The notes under the pieces: generated by a model | The model's input: the letters and a program-made list of their open reading frames with translations, nothing else | Databases searched by the model: none | What the model was told of the DNA's origin: nothing | Shown: positions 12,767 through 24,800 of the stretch, in pieces | Numbering within the stretch: position 1 is the stretch's first letter | How the letters are laid out: each line of letters begins with the position of its first letter | Assembly (NCBI GenBank): GCA_032622095.1 | Contig: CP136067.1 | Span: 60,582,893 to 60,646,892, forward strand | DNA: 64,000 nt | From: Siphonodentalium dalli | Lineage: Eukaryota; Mollusca; Scaphopoda; Gadilida; Siphonodentaliidae | Direction of reading: 5' to 3' | Position numbers and translations under genes: made by a program

Positions 12767-13072
12767 TCAAGTATCCCGACTAGGTTGCCTGGTTTGATGA
12801 GGAACAAATTCCGGTGCCTCAGGATTTAAGATAGAAGCCTGGAAAGGTTCTGACCTGGGAGCCGAAGAAGGCCAGGAACCATAAGGCCAAGGCCACACTG
12901 GGGGAGGTGGCACAAACGCAGGAGAATAGCCGGGATACTGGCCCGCCCCAGGGCCAGGAGGGACGGAAGCCGTAAAAGACTCGACGAATGGAGGACAGGT
13001 CAGAACCCGTGCGGTGAAATCCCCTGGAATGGAGGCGGTGGCAGGTGACACATTAAACTGCAAGGCAGGCAA
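12767..13072 (-). pseudogene. Pro-rich Gag-like frame of the DIRS-like element
   Basis: This minus-strand frame encodes a proline- and tryptophan-rich segment (PGYSPAFVPPPPVWPWPYGS, then PHQTRQPS). It lies ~650 bp inside the right terminal repeat, where the first ORF of a DIRS element would be expected. It is bounded by stops and has no start matching a full protein. Assignment rests on position and composition only. Confidence 0.35.
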
Positions 13073-13731
13073 TGGGTCGATAGCACCGGGGCTTGCAAGC
13101 TTTACAGACCACCAGCGTTGTGGTAGCTATGACAAGTAGCCAACATGTGCAGCGCAGGAAAGAACCCGGATACGCCGGAGGCAGGACCAGCAGAAGCTGC
13201 CACTGAACTTCCAACGCTGCCCTTCTCAGCTGAGGCTGTGGAGGCCACAATTAAAGTAGAGGAGGCATGACCACCAACCAACTCCAAGCCCTCAGGCTGT
13301 ATGGAGTAAGCAGAAGAAGGTGCCACGTCAGAGGGAAAATAATATTTACGAAGTTGTCAGCGTAAAAGAATTTAATACTTTATTCAATGTAGAGACAAGC
13401 CTCACATTGGCTAGTGTATCTGGCATCCGCGAGTAGAAATATTGTACAATATTCTTTCCAAATTGTTTTGATAGGAATTTTCAGTCAAAGTGACAACTCC
13501 AAACTGGAGCATAGTTTATAAGTCAACACCGTATTGCAACCGGTACATGTTTGAAAAACCCGAAGAGAATCCGAATTATTCTAAGAGCGTGAAGCCCAAA
13601 CGGGCAACGGCATCGTTTGCAAAGCAAAAAACGACATTTATCTGAGTGATTCTGAGTGATTAACAATATAGTCAAGATAACGTTCATTAAAGTTTGAACA
13701 GATGAACGACATAGACTTATCGTGCGAGGTA

Positions 13732-13948
13732 GAAGAAATTAAAAGACCGCAGACTTACCTGAAAGTGCTTTTATAACGAAAGGACTGTCACATGTCATGG
13801 TCAAACGGAAGTTGAACCTGATCGGGTTTGACCATGCGCGTACTTTAGTTACTTCATACCGGTTTTTGATTTTTCTTCTAGAATCTTGCAAGCAAGAAAT
13901 ATAACCATTAGTTCATTCAGTGTCCAAGATATCTTTGCCGGAGATACA
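13732..13948 (-). repeat. right inverted terminal repeat of DIRS-like element
   Basis: Inverted copy of 9154-9353, with TTATAAAAG read on the minus strand followed 12 bp later by GTAAGT. Its outer edge ends only ~45 bp downstream of the UBXN4 exon 7 splice donor. Confidence 0.8.
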
Positions 13949-13991
13949 GACAATTGGTAATTGTTGGATAAAAGTTCCCTAATTTCCTAAC

Positions 13992-14161
13992 CTGTCTCTT
14001 GCTATTTCTTCTTTTATTTTCTCGCGAGCTCTTTTCTCTTCATCTTTATCTTTCTTTATTTGGTCCATCACTTCTTTTGCTTTCTTTTCATTTTGCATCT
14101 GTTTCAAATTACTGAGACCCTTGCCTAAATCCCGCCTCTCTTGTTCTTTTTGTTTATCTTC
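13992..14161 (-). CDS. UBXN4: UBXN4 exon 7 (pre-UBX coiled coil)
   Basis: The acceptor is a T-rich tract then CAG|GAAGAT, and the donor is GACAG|GTTAGG. The exon contributes 56 codons plus 2 nt. The product is a highly charged helix starting EDKQKEQERRDLGKGLSNLK, continuing QMQNEKKAKEVMDQIKKDKD and ending REKIKEEIARD(R). This aligns with the vertebrate UBXN4 segment ERRKTGKEM...ARERIKQQIALDR that immediately precedes the UBX domain. The next exon should begin with the last base of the Arg codon and lead into the UBX domain that binds p97/VCP, but it was not found in 1-13991. The intron downstream is invaded almost at once by the DIRS-like element, and the intron upstream by a satellite-bearing element starting at 14190. 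Confidence 0.92.
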
Positions 14162-14189
14162 CTGAAAAAAATATTTACGAGATATTACA

Positions 14190-15580
14190 TTTAAATGAAA
14201 GTGTCAATGACACTGTAGCTCAACTTGGAAAGGAGTTAATTTTTTGCTGAGCAATAAATAGAATGACAAAGAAGAAGAAAAGTATAAAAGCTACAGTAAA
14301 GGCAGGGTTGGCGCTGGACCCAATGTTCTCTTGCCAAAATGTTTGCCAAATGAAATGTTATTTTGCCAAATTTCAAAATGATTTGCCAAATTAAATTTTT
14401 GAGGGTACATAATTGGGGAAATTTTAAGGAAATATTTTATTGTTGTTACAGGTATATAATGTAAAACCAAACCACATACACAGGTAAAATGAGCCGAGCC
14501 TGCAGAAATATCGCCAGCAAGGTTTGAGCGTCGAGCCTATAGTCTGTATTAATTAAATAACAGTTTGCTCCCGATGCAGTGTTGGTTTAGCATGCTGCCT
14601 AAATGCGTTTGAAATGAGTTAATTTTCATGAAAATATCTCTACAAATACAAAAGTTATTGAGAAATACTGAAATTTTCTTATATTTTGGGGTGGTGGCCA
14701 TCTTGTTTGTAGTCACGTGATCGTGGTCACGTGACAATGGTGAACTGGGCGTGTTTTCGATTCCCCAGACCAATACCTACATGCATACCAAGTTTCATGA
14801 AAATAGCTCGGCAGATACAAAGGTTATTGAAAAATACCCAATCCATATGTATTTAGCAGCAATATGCTACATGTACATTATAGTATGCTTGGCAGTAGCA
14901 GATATGTCTGTAGTGCTGCATGGCAGTGAAAGAGTTAAGAGGCCATACTCGGTCAACAATCATCGGACCGTGACCAAATTCAAACTTAACCTGCACGTTC
15001 TCAGATATCATTTATGTACCAAATCCCATGGAATTCTGGTAAATATTGTTATGATCTGGATAACCCAGACAGACACACTATAATAGTCATCCGAAAAAAA
15101 TTTGGGGGGACAAAATGTATTTGTGTTCACTCTAGGCATGTTGAATTGTTCACTCAAAATATCAACTAAATACAACAGAATTTTGAAATAACTCGTTCCC
15201 ATCTACATGTTAATGTCAACAGCCATGACAAATTTCATAATGATCCGACCTAACGTATGACCTGTAATCTGTGCCTAAGGATTTGGTCATGCAGAGTAAA
15301 ATCCAAGATGGCTGCCAGCTGTCATGTTTTAATGCCGAATGACACCAAAATGACTTTTTCCCATCTACATGTCAACATTAACATCCATGACAAATTTCAT
15401 GATGATCAGATGACCAGTACGGCCTGTAGCCCATGCTACTGGATTCAAATGGCAGACAGCCAAACAAAAAAGTTGTTTGAATATAGCCAATTTAACGCCG
15501 AATGTATGCATGGATTAATGGTGAAGAAAGATGGCAGCAGAATTTTCAATGCATCCATTGGACGGCTCTGTCGCTAATTG
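14190..15580 (+). repeat. satellite-type element sharing its 5' end with the 49.6 kb array
   Basis: The first 44 bp (14192-14235, including the palindrome AGTGTCAATGACACT and then AGCTCAACTT) match 49553-49596. Monomer-like phrases TCCAAGATGGCTGCC, CATCTACATGT and CCATGACAAATTTCAT recur at about 15212-15400. No matching 3' hairpin is present, so the copy is 3'-truncated or decayed. Confidence 0.65.
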
Positions 15581-16640
15581 GTAGAAAATTTGCAGCTGTG
15601 GAAAGGTCCATTGGCCATGCTTGCTAGCATACCAATCATCACATGAAATATGATAGACAAATGAAACTCCAGGCAACTGCTGTTACACATGGTCAGGTTA
15701 TGATGATGGCCTATTGAAGTGCATAATTGATTAACATGGATAATTTGATATAATGTTGATAATACATGATGAAATTAAAGCTCTGGTAACTGAAATGCAG
15801 GTGATATTAGGAATTTTCAAAACAGAACATTTTTATCATTATATAAGAATATTCAATGGTTGTTGTATAAAGTGTTCATAAATGTACCGGAAGGGTTAAT
15901 TTAGTATATTCTTCCTCATTGAAACAGTACAGCAACATGTAAGAAAGGTATATTTATCTGCTTGTTGAACATTGCAGATAATTTCGTATTGGCTAGCCAA
16001 TATTTGAGTTTGATATTGACAGCATGTGTCTGCAGGGAAAGAGTTAATATAACTTTCAAAACCAATTAATCAATCAACACCTAAATCCATACAGTGTGAA
16101 GTGTGTGCCAAGATAAACCTAGATAAAAAATATGGGAAAGATCAGATGAAAAGATTTTGAATTAATGCATCGGATAGCAAGTGTCTATGAATTGTGTGGG
16201 AAAGTTTAATTCTTTTCTAAACCAACCAAGCAATACTAAAAACTATACAGGTGAGGGGCGTATCATCATAAACCTGCATATAAAATATGAACACAATCAA
16301 ATAACAAAACAGTCAATGACTGTGGTGTCGCTCACCAGACTGCAAAGACTGATAAGACTGGGACTCTGGAGACCACAACAGTCAGCACTTTTCATAATCA
16401 CTTTAAAAGAAGTAGATTTAAACAGGATATGTGGCTAGAGAGACTTCAAGTATGTAGATTGGTGAAAATCCACCTTGAAATTACCAACTGTACACTACTG
16501 ATCACCCCCTCCTCCAGCTCAACAAGTCCCCTCCCGACAGGGCTCCAGACTCCCAAGTCTTAGGTTGGAATTTCACTGCTACACCAAAGAACCCTTCATA
16601 CATATCATAAATATCAGTAAAATAGACCTGATGGTCCTTG
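15581..16640. other. UBXN4 intron 6, AT-rich, little structure
   Basis: No exon recognised. GCATCGGATAGC at 16167 recurs in similar form at 19719, and GCTCACC at 16330 may be the 5' inverted motif of the element whose hairpin lies at 19665-19698. Confidence 0.4.
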
Positions 16641-16649
16641 TGGAGGAAG

Positions 16650-16870
16650 CATATTAAGAGGGAAACTGTCCAGTCGCTTCGCCCCTATTTGACCAGGTGA
16701 CCCCATTTTAAAAAATCTGAATTGCAGTCAAGGAAGAAAATTCCATGCTATATAAGCCAACTAGTTCTTGCAAACATATTTTAAGAATTACTATGTAGTG
16801 AAATAGTTAAGTCTCTGGCTCTGCCTTTATTTGACTTTGTGATCCCATTTTCACAAATCTGATAAGGATA
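16650..16870 (+). repeat. two degenerate ~165-bp monomers
   Basis: Phrases TTTGACCAGGTGACCCC and TTTGACTTTGTGATCCC, each followed by a CAAATCTGA-type block and AGAATTACTATG-like text, match the better preserved monomers at 19.16-19.6 kb. Confidence 0.6.
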
Positions 16871-18050
16871 AGATTTAAGTTCCCCAGTTGAAATTGGTGA
16901 TATTCACCCATTGGGCACCTCAATTATGAATTTTATCTTCTGCAAATTAGGGCATATAGAAACTTCATAGAAGGGAAATTTAACTAACAATAATGTAAAT
17001 TTGATACTATAGATACTTCCCAGAAGATGAGGCCTAAGCAGAATGACGTCTCCAGATGGTGAATTTGGTGATGCTAGCCCACTGTGTGGGATAGCATCAC
17101 TAAAAGCATGTATGTTCCTACATTGTGCATGCCTGGCCTCAAGCAACACAATGTATTATACAATCAAGTCTTGAAATAGTGTGATAGTGTGTCTGTCATT
17201 TGCAGAATGAGGTCCACAGAGGGTAAATTTAGTGACGCTATCCCGCACGGCGGGCTAGCATCACTAAATTCACCCTCTGGGGACTTCATTCTGCTAAGGC
17301 CCTCAACTGCTATGGCAGACCTAGGATAAGATTGAAGTTCCCCAGTTGAAGTTGTTGATGTTCACCCATTGGGCACCTCAAATATGAATTTTATCTTCTG
17401 CAAATTAGGGCATATAGAAACTTCCTAGAAGGGAAATTTAACAAACAATAATGTAAATTTGATACTATAGATACTTCCCAGAAGATGAGGCCTAAGCAGA
17501 ATGACGTCTCCAGATGGTGAATTTGGTGATGCTAGCCCACTGTGTGGGATAGCATCACTAAAAGCATGTCTGTTCCTACATTGTGCATGCCTGGCCTCAA
17601 GCAACACAATGTATTATACAATCAAGTCTTGAAATAGTGTGATAGTGTGTCTGTCATTTGCAGAATGAGGTCCACAGAGGGTGAATTTAGTGACACTATC
17701 CCGCACAGCGGGCTAGCATCACTAAATTCACCCTCTGGGGTCTTCATTCTGCTAAGGCCCTCAACTGCTATGGCAGACCTAGGATAAGATTGAAGTTCCC
17801 CAGTTGAAGTTGGTGATGTTCACCCATTGGGCACCTCAAATATGAATTTATCTTCTGAAAATTACGGGATATAGAAACTTCCTAGAAGGGAAATGTAACT
17901 AACAACAATGTTAATTTGATACTATATATACTTCCCAGAAGATGAGGCCTAAGCAGAATGAGGTCTCCAGAGGGTGAATTTGGTGATGCTAGGCCACTGT
18001 GCGGGATAGCATCACTAAATTCACCCTCTGGGGACCTCATTCTGCAAATG
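16865..18050. repeat. 458-bp tandem repeat (about 2.5 copies) with strong hairpins
   Basis: CATTGGGCACCT occurs at 16909, 17367 and 17825, giving a 458-459 bp period. Copies are nearly identical over most of their length. Each unit contains inverted pairs such as GGTGAATTTAGTGATGCTA and its complement around a short loop of GCCC/GGGC. Five such hairpins are visible (near 17055, 17219, 17512, 17678, 17962). Confidence 0.85.
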
Positions 18051-18377
18051 ACAGACATGCTAGTTGTCCTGATTTGAACAATACATGATAGATTGGGAAT
18101 TAATGACTTCTAGCAGATCTGCAAGGAATGTTTATAAAAATGTCAAGATTTCATTTGACATGATTGTGTGGGCATACCCAGCATAGTCACAGCCAAAATA
18201 AATGCTTCTTATTAATGATTCTGTCAAGAATTTGAGTAAATTTTATTTTTGGGACCAGGCCAGGGTGGCAGAAGCAGTGCACTTGAGTGAAGGGCCAGGG
18301 GCACAACCTACAGAAATGTAATGGCACTAGTTTTTAAATTTTCAAAAAATGTTAAACAATCTCATATATATTTTGAA

Positions 18378-18960
18378 GACCTCTGTATGTTTGTATGTCT
18401 GTCTGTCTGTCATTTATACAAATCTACGATTCTCGACAGATCGGGACGAAACTTGGTACGTGTGTGTAGTTTGACCAGGCGGTCGACCATGTCGTATTGG
18501 CGAGCCCGTGCAGCGCTCGATTCGCGCATGCGCAGACAAGATCTCGGAAACGGGTGGAGCTATCGACTTGAAATTTGCTATGTGAATGTATCTTGCCTCG
18601 GATATGAATTTTATCGGGTCGCCGAGCCCGTGCGACGCCAGCTTCGCGCATGCGCAGACCAGATCTCGGAAACGGGTGAAGCTATCGACTTGAAATTTGC
18701 TATGTGAATGTATCTTGCCTCGGATATGAATTTTATCAGGTCGCCGAGCCCGTGCGACGCCAGCTTCGCGCATGCGCAGACCAGATCTCGGAAACGGGTG
18801 GAGCTATCGACTTGAAATTTGGTGTGTGAATGTATCTTGCCCCGTTTACGAATTTTATCGGGTCGCCGAGCCCGTGCGACGCCAGCTTCGCGCATGCGCA
18901 GACCAGATCTCGGAACTGGTGGAGCTATCGAATTGAAATTTGGTTTTTGAATAGCCCGGA
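18378..18960. repeat. ~120-bp tandem repeat, four copies, GC-rich
   Basis: GCCGAGCCCGTGCGACGCC or a close variant recurs at about 18500, 18620, 18737 and 18863, each followed by CGCGCATGCGCAGAC and a block reading GAGCTATCGACTTGAAATTT. A (GTCT)n microsatellite precedes the array at 18394-18412. Overlapping open frames on both strands are artefacts of the repeat. Confidence 0.85.
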
Positions 18961-19154
18961 CAACGTCGGACTCATCGGCTAGTATATATATATAATTGAC
19001 CATGGAGTTAAATACAATTTAAAAATATTTTTTTTTAATATTTTAATAAAAAAAACAATTCCCCAGTTTTTTTAAATATTCTTTTATTTTTTAATATATC
19101 ATTTCTTTTCTATTCTTTTATTTTTTGGTTTAAAGAGTTTAATCTGAATTTTTT

Positions 19155-19698
19155 TTTTTTTAGTTATGTCCCTGGCCCCACCCACATTTGACCCAGTGAC
19201 CTCATTTGAACAAATCTGAACCCCAGTCAACCAAAGATCCTTCATACCAAATATGAACCCATTTGGCCTGATAGTATTTGAGAAGATGTTTAAAAGAATT
19301 ACTATGGAGGGAAAGAGTTATGGCCCTGGTTTCTCAACTAATCAACCTGGTGTCCTCATTTGAACAAATCTGAATGTGAGTCACCTAGGGAACATCCACA
19401 CCTAATATGAACCCATTCGGCCTTATAGTTCTGGAAAAAAAGTAGTTCTAAGAATTACTATGAAGGAATAGAGTTGTGGCCCTGCTTTCTCAACTAATTG
19501 ACCTGATGACCTCATTTGAACAAATCTGAATGTGATTCACCTAGGGAACATCCACACCAAATATGAACCCGTTCCGTCTTACAGTTTTGGCAGAGAAGAT
19601 GATTCTTGACAGACGGACAGACAGATGGACAGACAGACGGACGACGGACGAGGAGTGATGACTATAGCTCCACCGGAGACTTCGTCTCAGGTGAGCTA
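19155..19698 (+). repeat. three ~168-bp monomers, GACGG microsatellite and 3' hairpin
   Basis: TCATTTGAACAAATCTGAA occurs three times, followed by GACAGACGGACAGACAGATG-type microsatellite (19610-19652). The terminal hairpin is AGCTCCACCGGAGAC-TTC-GTCTCAGGTGAGCT (19665-19698), then A-rich sequence. This is the pearl/Helentron-like order of parts. Confidence 0.8.
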
Positions 19699-20279
19699 AA
19701 AAATACTTGATATATCGCATCAGATAGCATGTGTCTATGGACAGATGGCCAAATGGACAGACAAATGATGGATGGTTGTTCCGGATGTCAGCATTATGTG
19801 TACCATATATGGTATGGGTACACACAAAAATGATAGGGATGAAGCGATTGCGATATAGCACATACTGATTTGAGACCTCAAACAAATTATATCACAGCAG
19901 ACTGCACTAAAGTGACTCGGAAAACTGTCTTATGTTTATTGGTGACCATCACTGGTTTGTACTTTTATGGGATAAATAGTTGGACCGTAACTGGGACAAT
20001 TTTGTATTGCATTGAGTGCGAAAGGTTTAATTCAAATTTGGGAAGAAATGCGTGAGATAACACAGGCTGCTTGCCAATAATGACGAGTCGAGCCTTGCAA
20101 GCAGCTTTAGTCAAGGTCATATTACAAATTATATGTACCATATCTTACAAATTTTCGTCCACCTTCTTGTAATTCATACATTGTTAATTAATTATAGTTA
20201 ACAAAAGCATCGCTAAGGTGTGGAAAAATATGCCCTATAGCCATTTTGAATTGTACTACCACAAAATAAAATATTAATT
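19699..20279. other. intron sequence, nothing recognised
   Basis: A GACAGATGG remnant at 19739 is the only structured feature. No exon was seen. Confidence 0.4.
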
Positions 20280-21790
20280 TGAGCTTTCAAATAATATCTG
20301 ATATAAACCTAATTTCAATGCCAGAATGCGGTCAAATTCTAAGTAAAAAAATGGCCGTAACTCATCTTAAAACAAGAGGTACGCTGTCGCGTGGCATTTG
20401 CCCCCGACCGTAGCAATTCGGATTAAGCATGGACGAAACTGCGGATATCCGAGGAGGTCTATATGACCATTCCAAAAGAAGTTCGTACAGTAATGTTGAC
20501 TAAAAACCCACCGACTAAAGTCAGGAGGCATATCTTTTGAGTGCACAAAGGCCAAAACTCTCTTTGTTTATACTGAAACATTTCACACCACTTTAGTCTT
20601 TACCAATACCATTGGAAGTGTGAGTCATGTAGTAAAATTGTATATAAAATTATAAAAAGAAGCGATCCGGAAACCCAAAAACAAGCAAAAATAAAAATTA
20701 TCTAAGTTGAAAAAAGGGCCATAACTCTGGCAAAAATCATCAGATCATACCCAAACTTGCACTTGACATGTATTTTCATATAACTGATCCACAAAAATAC
20801 GGGATTTGCAATCGTACCACCAAAGCTCACGCTATCATCTGGAAACCCCAAAAAAAACAAGAGAAAAATTGAATTTTCTAAGTAAAAAAAGGGCCATAAC
20901 TCTGGTGAAAATGGGTGGACGAAACCCGCGCTATGCATGTAGCTGTTCCCCCATGCTGCTCTATCACCATGCCAAATATCAGCTAAATCTGCCCAGCGGT
21001 TGCTGAACAATAATGCAAAATGTTTGTACAGACGTACGAACGGACGGACGGACGGAGACGTCGACTATATACCCGCCGACTTCAAGTCGGGGGCATAATA
21101 ATTGGACAGAACCTATATTCAAACTTGGCTTGTAGTTTTATCTGGGAAACACACATACCAGTTTTGTTCAGATCAAATAATCCACAGCCAGACGGACGGA
21201 CGGAGACGTCAACTATATACCCGCCGACTTCAAGTCGGGGGCATAATAATTGGACAGAACCTATATTCAAACTTGGCCTGTAGTTTTATCTGGGAAACAC
21301 ACATACCAGTTTTGTTCAGATCAAATAATCCAAACTGGAATTATCAGTCGGAAACCAAAATGTTATGAAATCGGTCAAATTCTAAGTCGAAAAAGGGCCG
21401 TAACTCATGTAAAAATAATTGGATGGAACCCATATTCGAACTTGGCATATATCTTTAGCTGGGAAATACACAAACCAACTTTGGTTCAGATCAAATAATT
21501 CAAACTGGAGTTATCGATCGGAAACCATAATGTTAACAGACTGTCAAATTCTAAATCGAAAAGGACCGTAACTCATGTAAATATAATTAGACGTAACCTA
21601 TATTCGAACTTGGCCTGTATTATTAGCTGGGAAATACACATACAAACTTTGGTTCAGATAAAATAATCCAAACTGGAATTATCGATGGCAAACTAAAAAT
21701 GTTAACAGTCGGATGGACGGACAGACAGATGGACAGACAGGCAGACGGAAAGACTGATTACATAATAAGACCTTTTTTCAAAAGGGCATA
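20280..21790 (+). repeat. pearl/Helentron-like monomer arrays (AAGTCGAAAAAGGGCC family)
   Basis: Several ~170-bp monomers share the phrase AAAAAGGGCCATAACTC (20716, 20890, 21386 and variants). A 5' terminus ACAAGAGGTACG lies at 20373 and carries GCCCCCGAC (20400-20408). The exact complement GTCGGGGGC forms the 3' arm of a hairpin with loop TTCAA at 21086-21094, after (GACG)n. The same 3' cassette is repeated at 21190-21250 with ~147 bp of monomer between. A further 3' cassette with stem CCTTTT/AAAAGGG ends near 21785. Confidence 0.8.
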
Positions 21791-21825
21791 TAAAAATTAT
21801 TATAGGATTATATATATAAACTCAC

Positions 21826-21880
21826 TTCTTTTTCTTTTAGCAGCTTCTCTTCTCTTTTCTGTTCCATCAAATCTTTGACC
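21826..21880 (-). CDS. UBXN4: UBXN4 exon 6
   Basis: A 55-nt exon with acceptor TATTCAG|GGTCAAAG and donor AAAGAA|GTGAGT. Its first base completes the Arg codon split with exon 5, then 18 codons read VKDLMEQKREEKLLKEKE, joining in phase to EDKQ of exon 7. It corresponds to the vertebrate block RVERLTKKLEERREEK and starts the charged coiled coil. The exon begins only ~40 bp from the end of the upstream monomer array, so repeats have expanded to its edge. Confidence 0.92.
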
Positions 21881-24800
21881 CTGAATATAAAAAGCTAACA
21901 TTCCATTTGGTGTAAAAAATGCCTACAACTCTAGTAATATCATGGACAAATACCGGGCAACCATAACTGGAGTTATAATCCAGAAACCAAGAAATCCAAA
22001 ATATGAAGCCGAAAGGGAATGGTCAATTACTCTGGTAAAAATGAATGACAGAACCAAAAAATACAACTTGATCAGTATTTTGTGGTATAGTAATGTGGCT
22101 AGTCGTGATCAAAATCACTGAACATACTAAATTTCATTTCAATAGTGCAAGGTTGTATTTTTTACTGAATTAAAATAATCATTTTCATGCACTATTATTC
22201 GGCAGGTGAGAGTACGAGTGAGTTTTCTGAAAAATAACAGCAGCATCTAATCCATAGGAACACTAAAGAAATCTCACGAAATCATGATGGAGTTCCATTT
22301 ATGTCCAAGTTAGGAAAATATGTCTAATTTTTCTTGTGGGCTGAAAAATTATTTTGCCCAGACACCAAAGTATGCTTTAAATCCACACTACGCTTAATAT
22401 AGCAGAGATGAGAATAATTGGATTCTGGGCTGAATGCCACAATTTGAAATCACCCCACAATGTACCCGATTCTTGACTGCACGGTTGGCCCCATGTTACG
22501 AAATTTTCATTTTTATGCCAGAAAGATGCAAATTCCTTGCTTCTAAGAACTGAAATCAGGAACCTTATCTCTTAAGAAAAAAAAACAATATTTTATCTAT
22601 CTTGAATTGATTAAAGGATTAACCGGTATACAAACTACCAAACGCAGTCAGAAAGCCCTCCCTATTGTGATTAAAATGACCCAAGTCCCATTCAGCTCAC
22701 ATAATAAATAAGAGGAAAAATTAATAAATGATAGCATCACCAATATTTGGAGATTTCCGTGACTAAACGACGGATGACGTAGTAATGTGCGAGCAAATTA
22801 AAGCCCAGATTTGGAGCTGGAGCTTATTATGCCAACTACGATTACGTAATCATACATGTAGTTAGCCGATACTATACATGTAAATGCGGAATCGATTTGT
22901 GCGCGCGCTGTGCATATATAGATTACATCGCTATGCAATGAGTTATTTAAGTAATCAATATAGTGTGGTTCACTTTTTAAGTCATCATCGTATAGCAGAT
23001 CATATATTTATATGAATAAAGTAATTAGTAGCGCATATGAAAGTCGTTTTGCAGCCATTAATAACATGTCGTCGTGTGTTTGGTTTGTTGAATAGATGTT
23101 AGCATAATATAGTGCTAAAATTGATAGTCACTCAGCGACTATTCATCAGTGTCAACTGACAAAATTTTGTGCACTATAAAATGAGACCCAAAGTGATTGG
23201 TAATGGAAGCTGATAATCGCATCAACTTTGTCATAAGAAGCTCCCAAATGTTATAAAACACTGGTCAGAATAATGTTCACTATATATTTGGTGTTTCACT
23301 TGTTGCTCTTTGTAAGTTATTTCCAAATTCTCATTCATTTGTATATTCGAATGCCACAATGCCTCATACAGATCACCCATTATATATTATCTCGAAAAAG
23401 ACAACACAGAAGGCTCTTTATTGTCTACCACTTTTGGATTATGGAAGCATGGACGCTCTTTATATTCAAATGACACAAAACCACACACAAAATATCAACC
23501 ATGTCTACAGTGTTTGGGCGACGAAAGCATGGACTCTCTTTATTGGTGGCGATCAATGGATTTGTTTCTAGGCTAACAACAATTAAAAAATTCCTCTCTT
23601 GAAAGTCGATGTCTGCCATTAAAGCATAAAACAAAACGACAAACAAAAAACGAACGACAAACACTAACTGAAAAACAATGCCTGGCTAGTCTGCAATTTA
23701 GAAAAAAAAAATGATGCCAAAGTTCCTAATTAATAATTATTGTAGTTTCGACAGTCTGTTGTGTAATCGAGTTAATTCTTTTGTTTATTACCCTATCTGA
23801 TCATAACTAGTCTGGAAGGATTTTAGCAAGCGGTCTGCAGTCGTGCACTTCTCCACACAAAAGGGTTCGTGGGAAGAAACAGAGAGAAAAATTATTATGA
23901 CAAATATAAGCCATCACGATACTAGTATATTAACACCTTTTTAATCACACCCCATTGGTGTTTAATTGCACTCCTACAGCGCACAATGGTATGATGCTAT
24001 TTCAGTGGTAAAAATTAGCTTCCGAAATGTGTACCATACAACAAAGAAGAAGAAGCTAGAAGGCCTGACTTGTATTCTTGCAGAAACAGTTCAATTTCGT
24101 TTCACACTATATTCCGCTCATTGCATTTCTGCATAAATTAATCTCATTTCACTCCACTTTTATCACTTCAAAGTACACTTTAGCCATCATTATTCATTAT
24201 ATAATCTAATATTCTAGCAAATCCAGTTCATAATCATCACATTCAACCAGTGTTTTTTTTAACAATTACTATTTATTTCTTGTATAAATGCATTTAATTG
24301 GAGATGTGACATTTTCAATGTTTAATAGTTTACCCTCTGGCGCTCACTGGTACTGAATGCTGAAATTAGCGTAGATTGTGTTTTGACACACTCTGTTTGT
24401 GATGTAGCTGCACATGATTAAGGATGCGTAACCACCAACGAATTTAGAATTCTATGAATGGTGGCTATTTCCCCAAATGGTGGTTATTCCCCAAACGGTG
24501 ACGTCAACTGCTGTTAAAAAAAGTCTTGCGATAAACCTGTGATTGCCTAACTGTTTTGTATTTTAGCGCATGCATGAACGACATCGGCATAGATCAGTGT
24601 GGTGTTATGATAACAGTGTCAAACTTAGTGACCCATTTTCCACTAACTTGAAGCTTAGTTGCTTAAAACAGTTCACTGTATTAACACGAATCTTAGTGCA
24701 TATACAGCATGAATCCACTTGGATTCTCATAATTTCTTGAGTGAATATTTACGTGAATTGATTCATGTTGAAATATAAGCCCTGGCATACCTCACAATGT

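Larger units (their letters stand above)
9111..13950 (-). mobile_element. decayed DIRS-like retroelement with inverted terminal repeats
   Basis: About 200 bp at 9154-9353 is repeated in inverted orientation at 13732-13948. It includes an inward-pointing TATAAAAG and a GTAAGT donor-like site in both copies. The block at 9424-9530 holds the complement of the left tip (with the extra bases 9111-9153) directly followed by the complement of the right tip. Inverted repeats plus an internal complementary region near the 3' end are the hallmark of DIRS-type tyrosine-recombinase retroelements. Coding traces fit a minus-strand element: a Pro-rich Gag-like frame (12767-13072) nearest the 5' end. Reverse transcriptase and recombinase motifs are not convincingly readable. 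No target duplication was seen, as expected for DIRS. A foldback DNA element is the main alternative. Confidence 0.5.

Noticed and set aside
18321-19003. Overlapping 119-130 codon ORFs on both strands
   Set aside because: They are generated by the ~120-bp GC-rich tandem repeat and repeat the same peptide in successive units.
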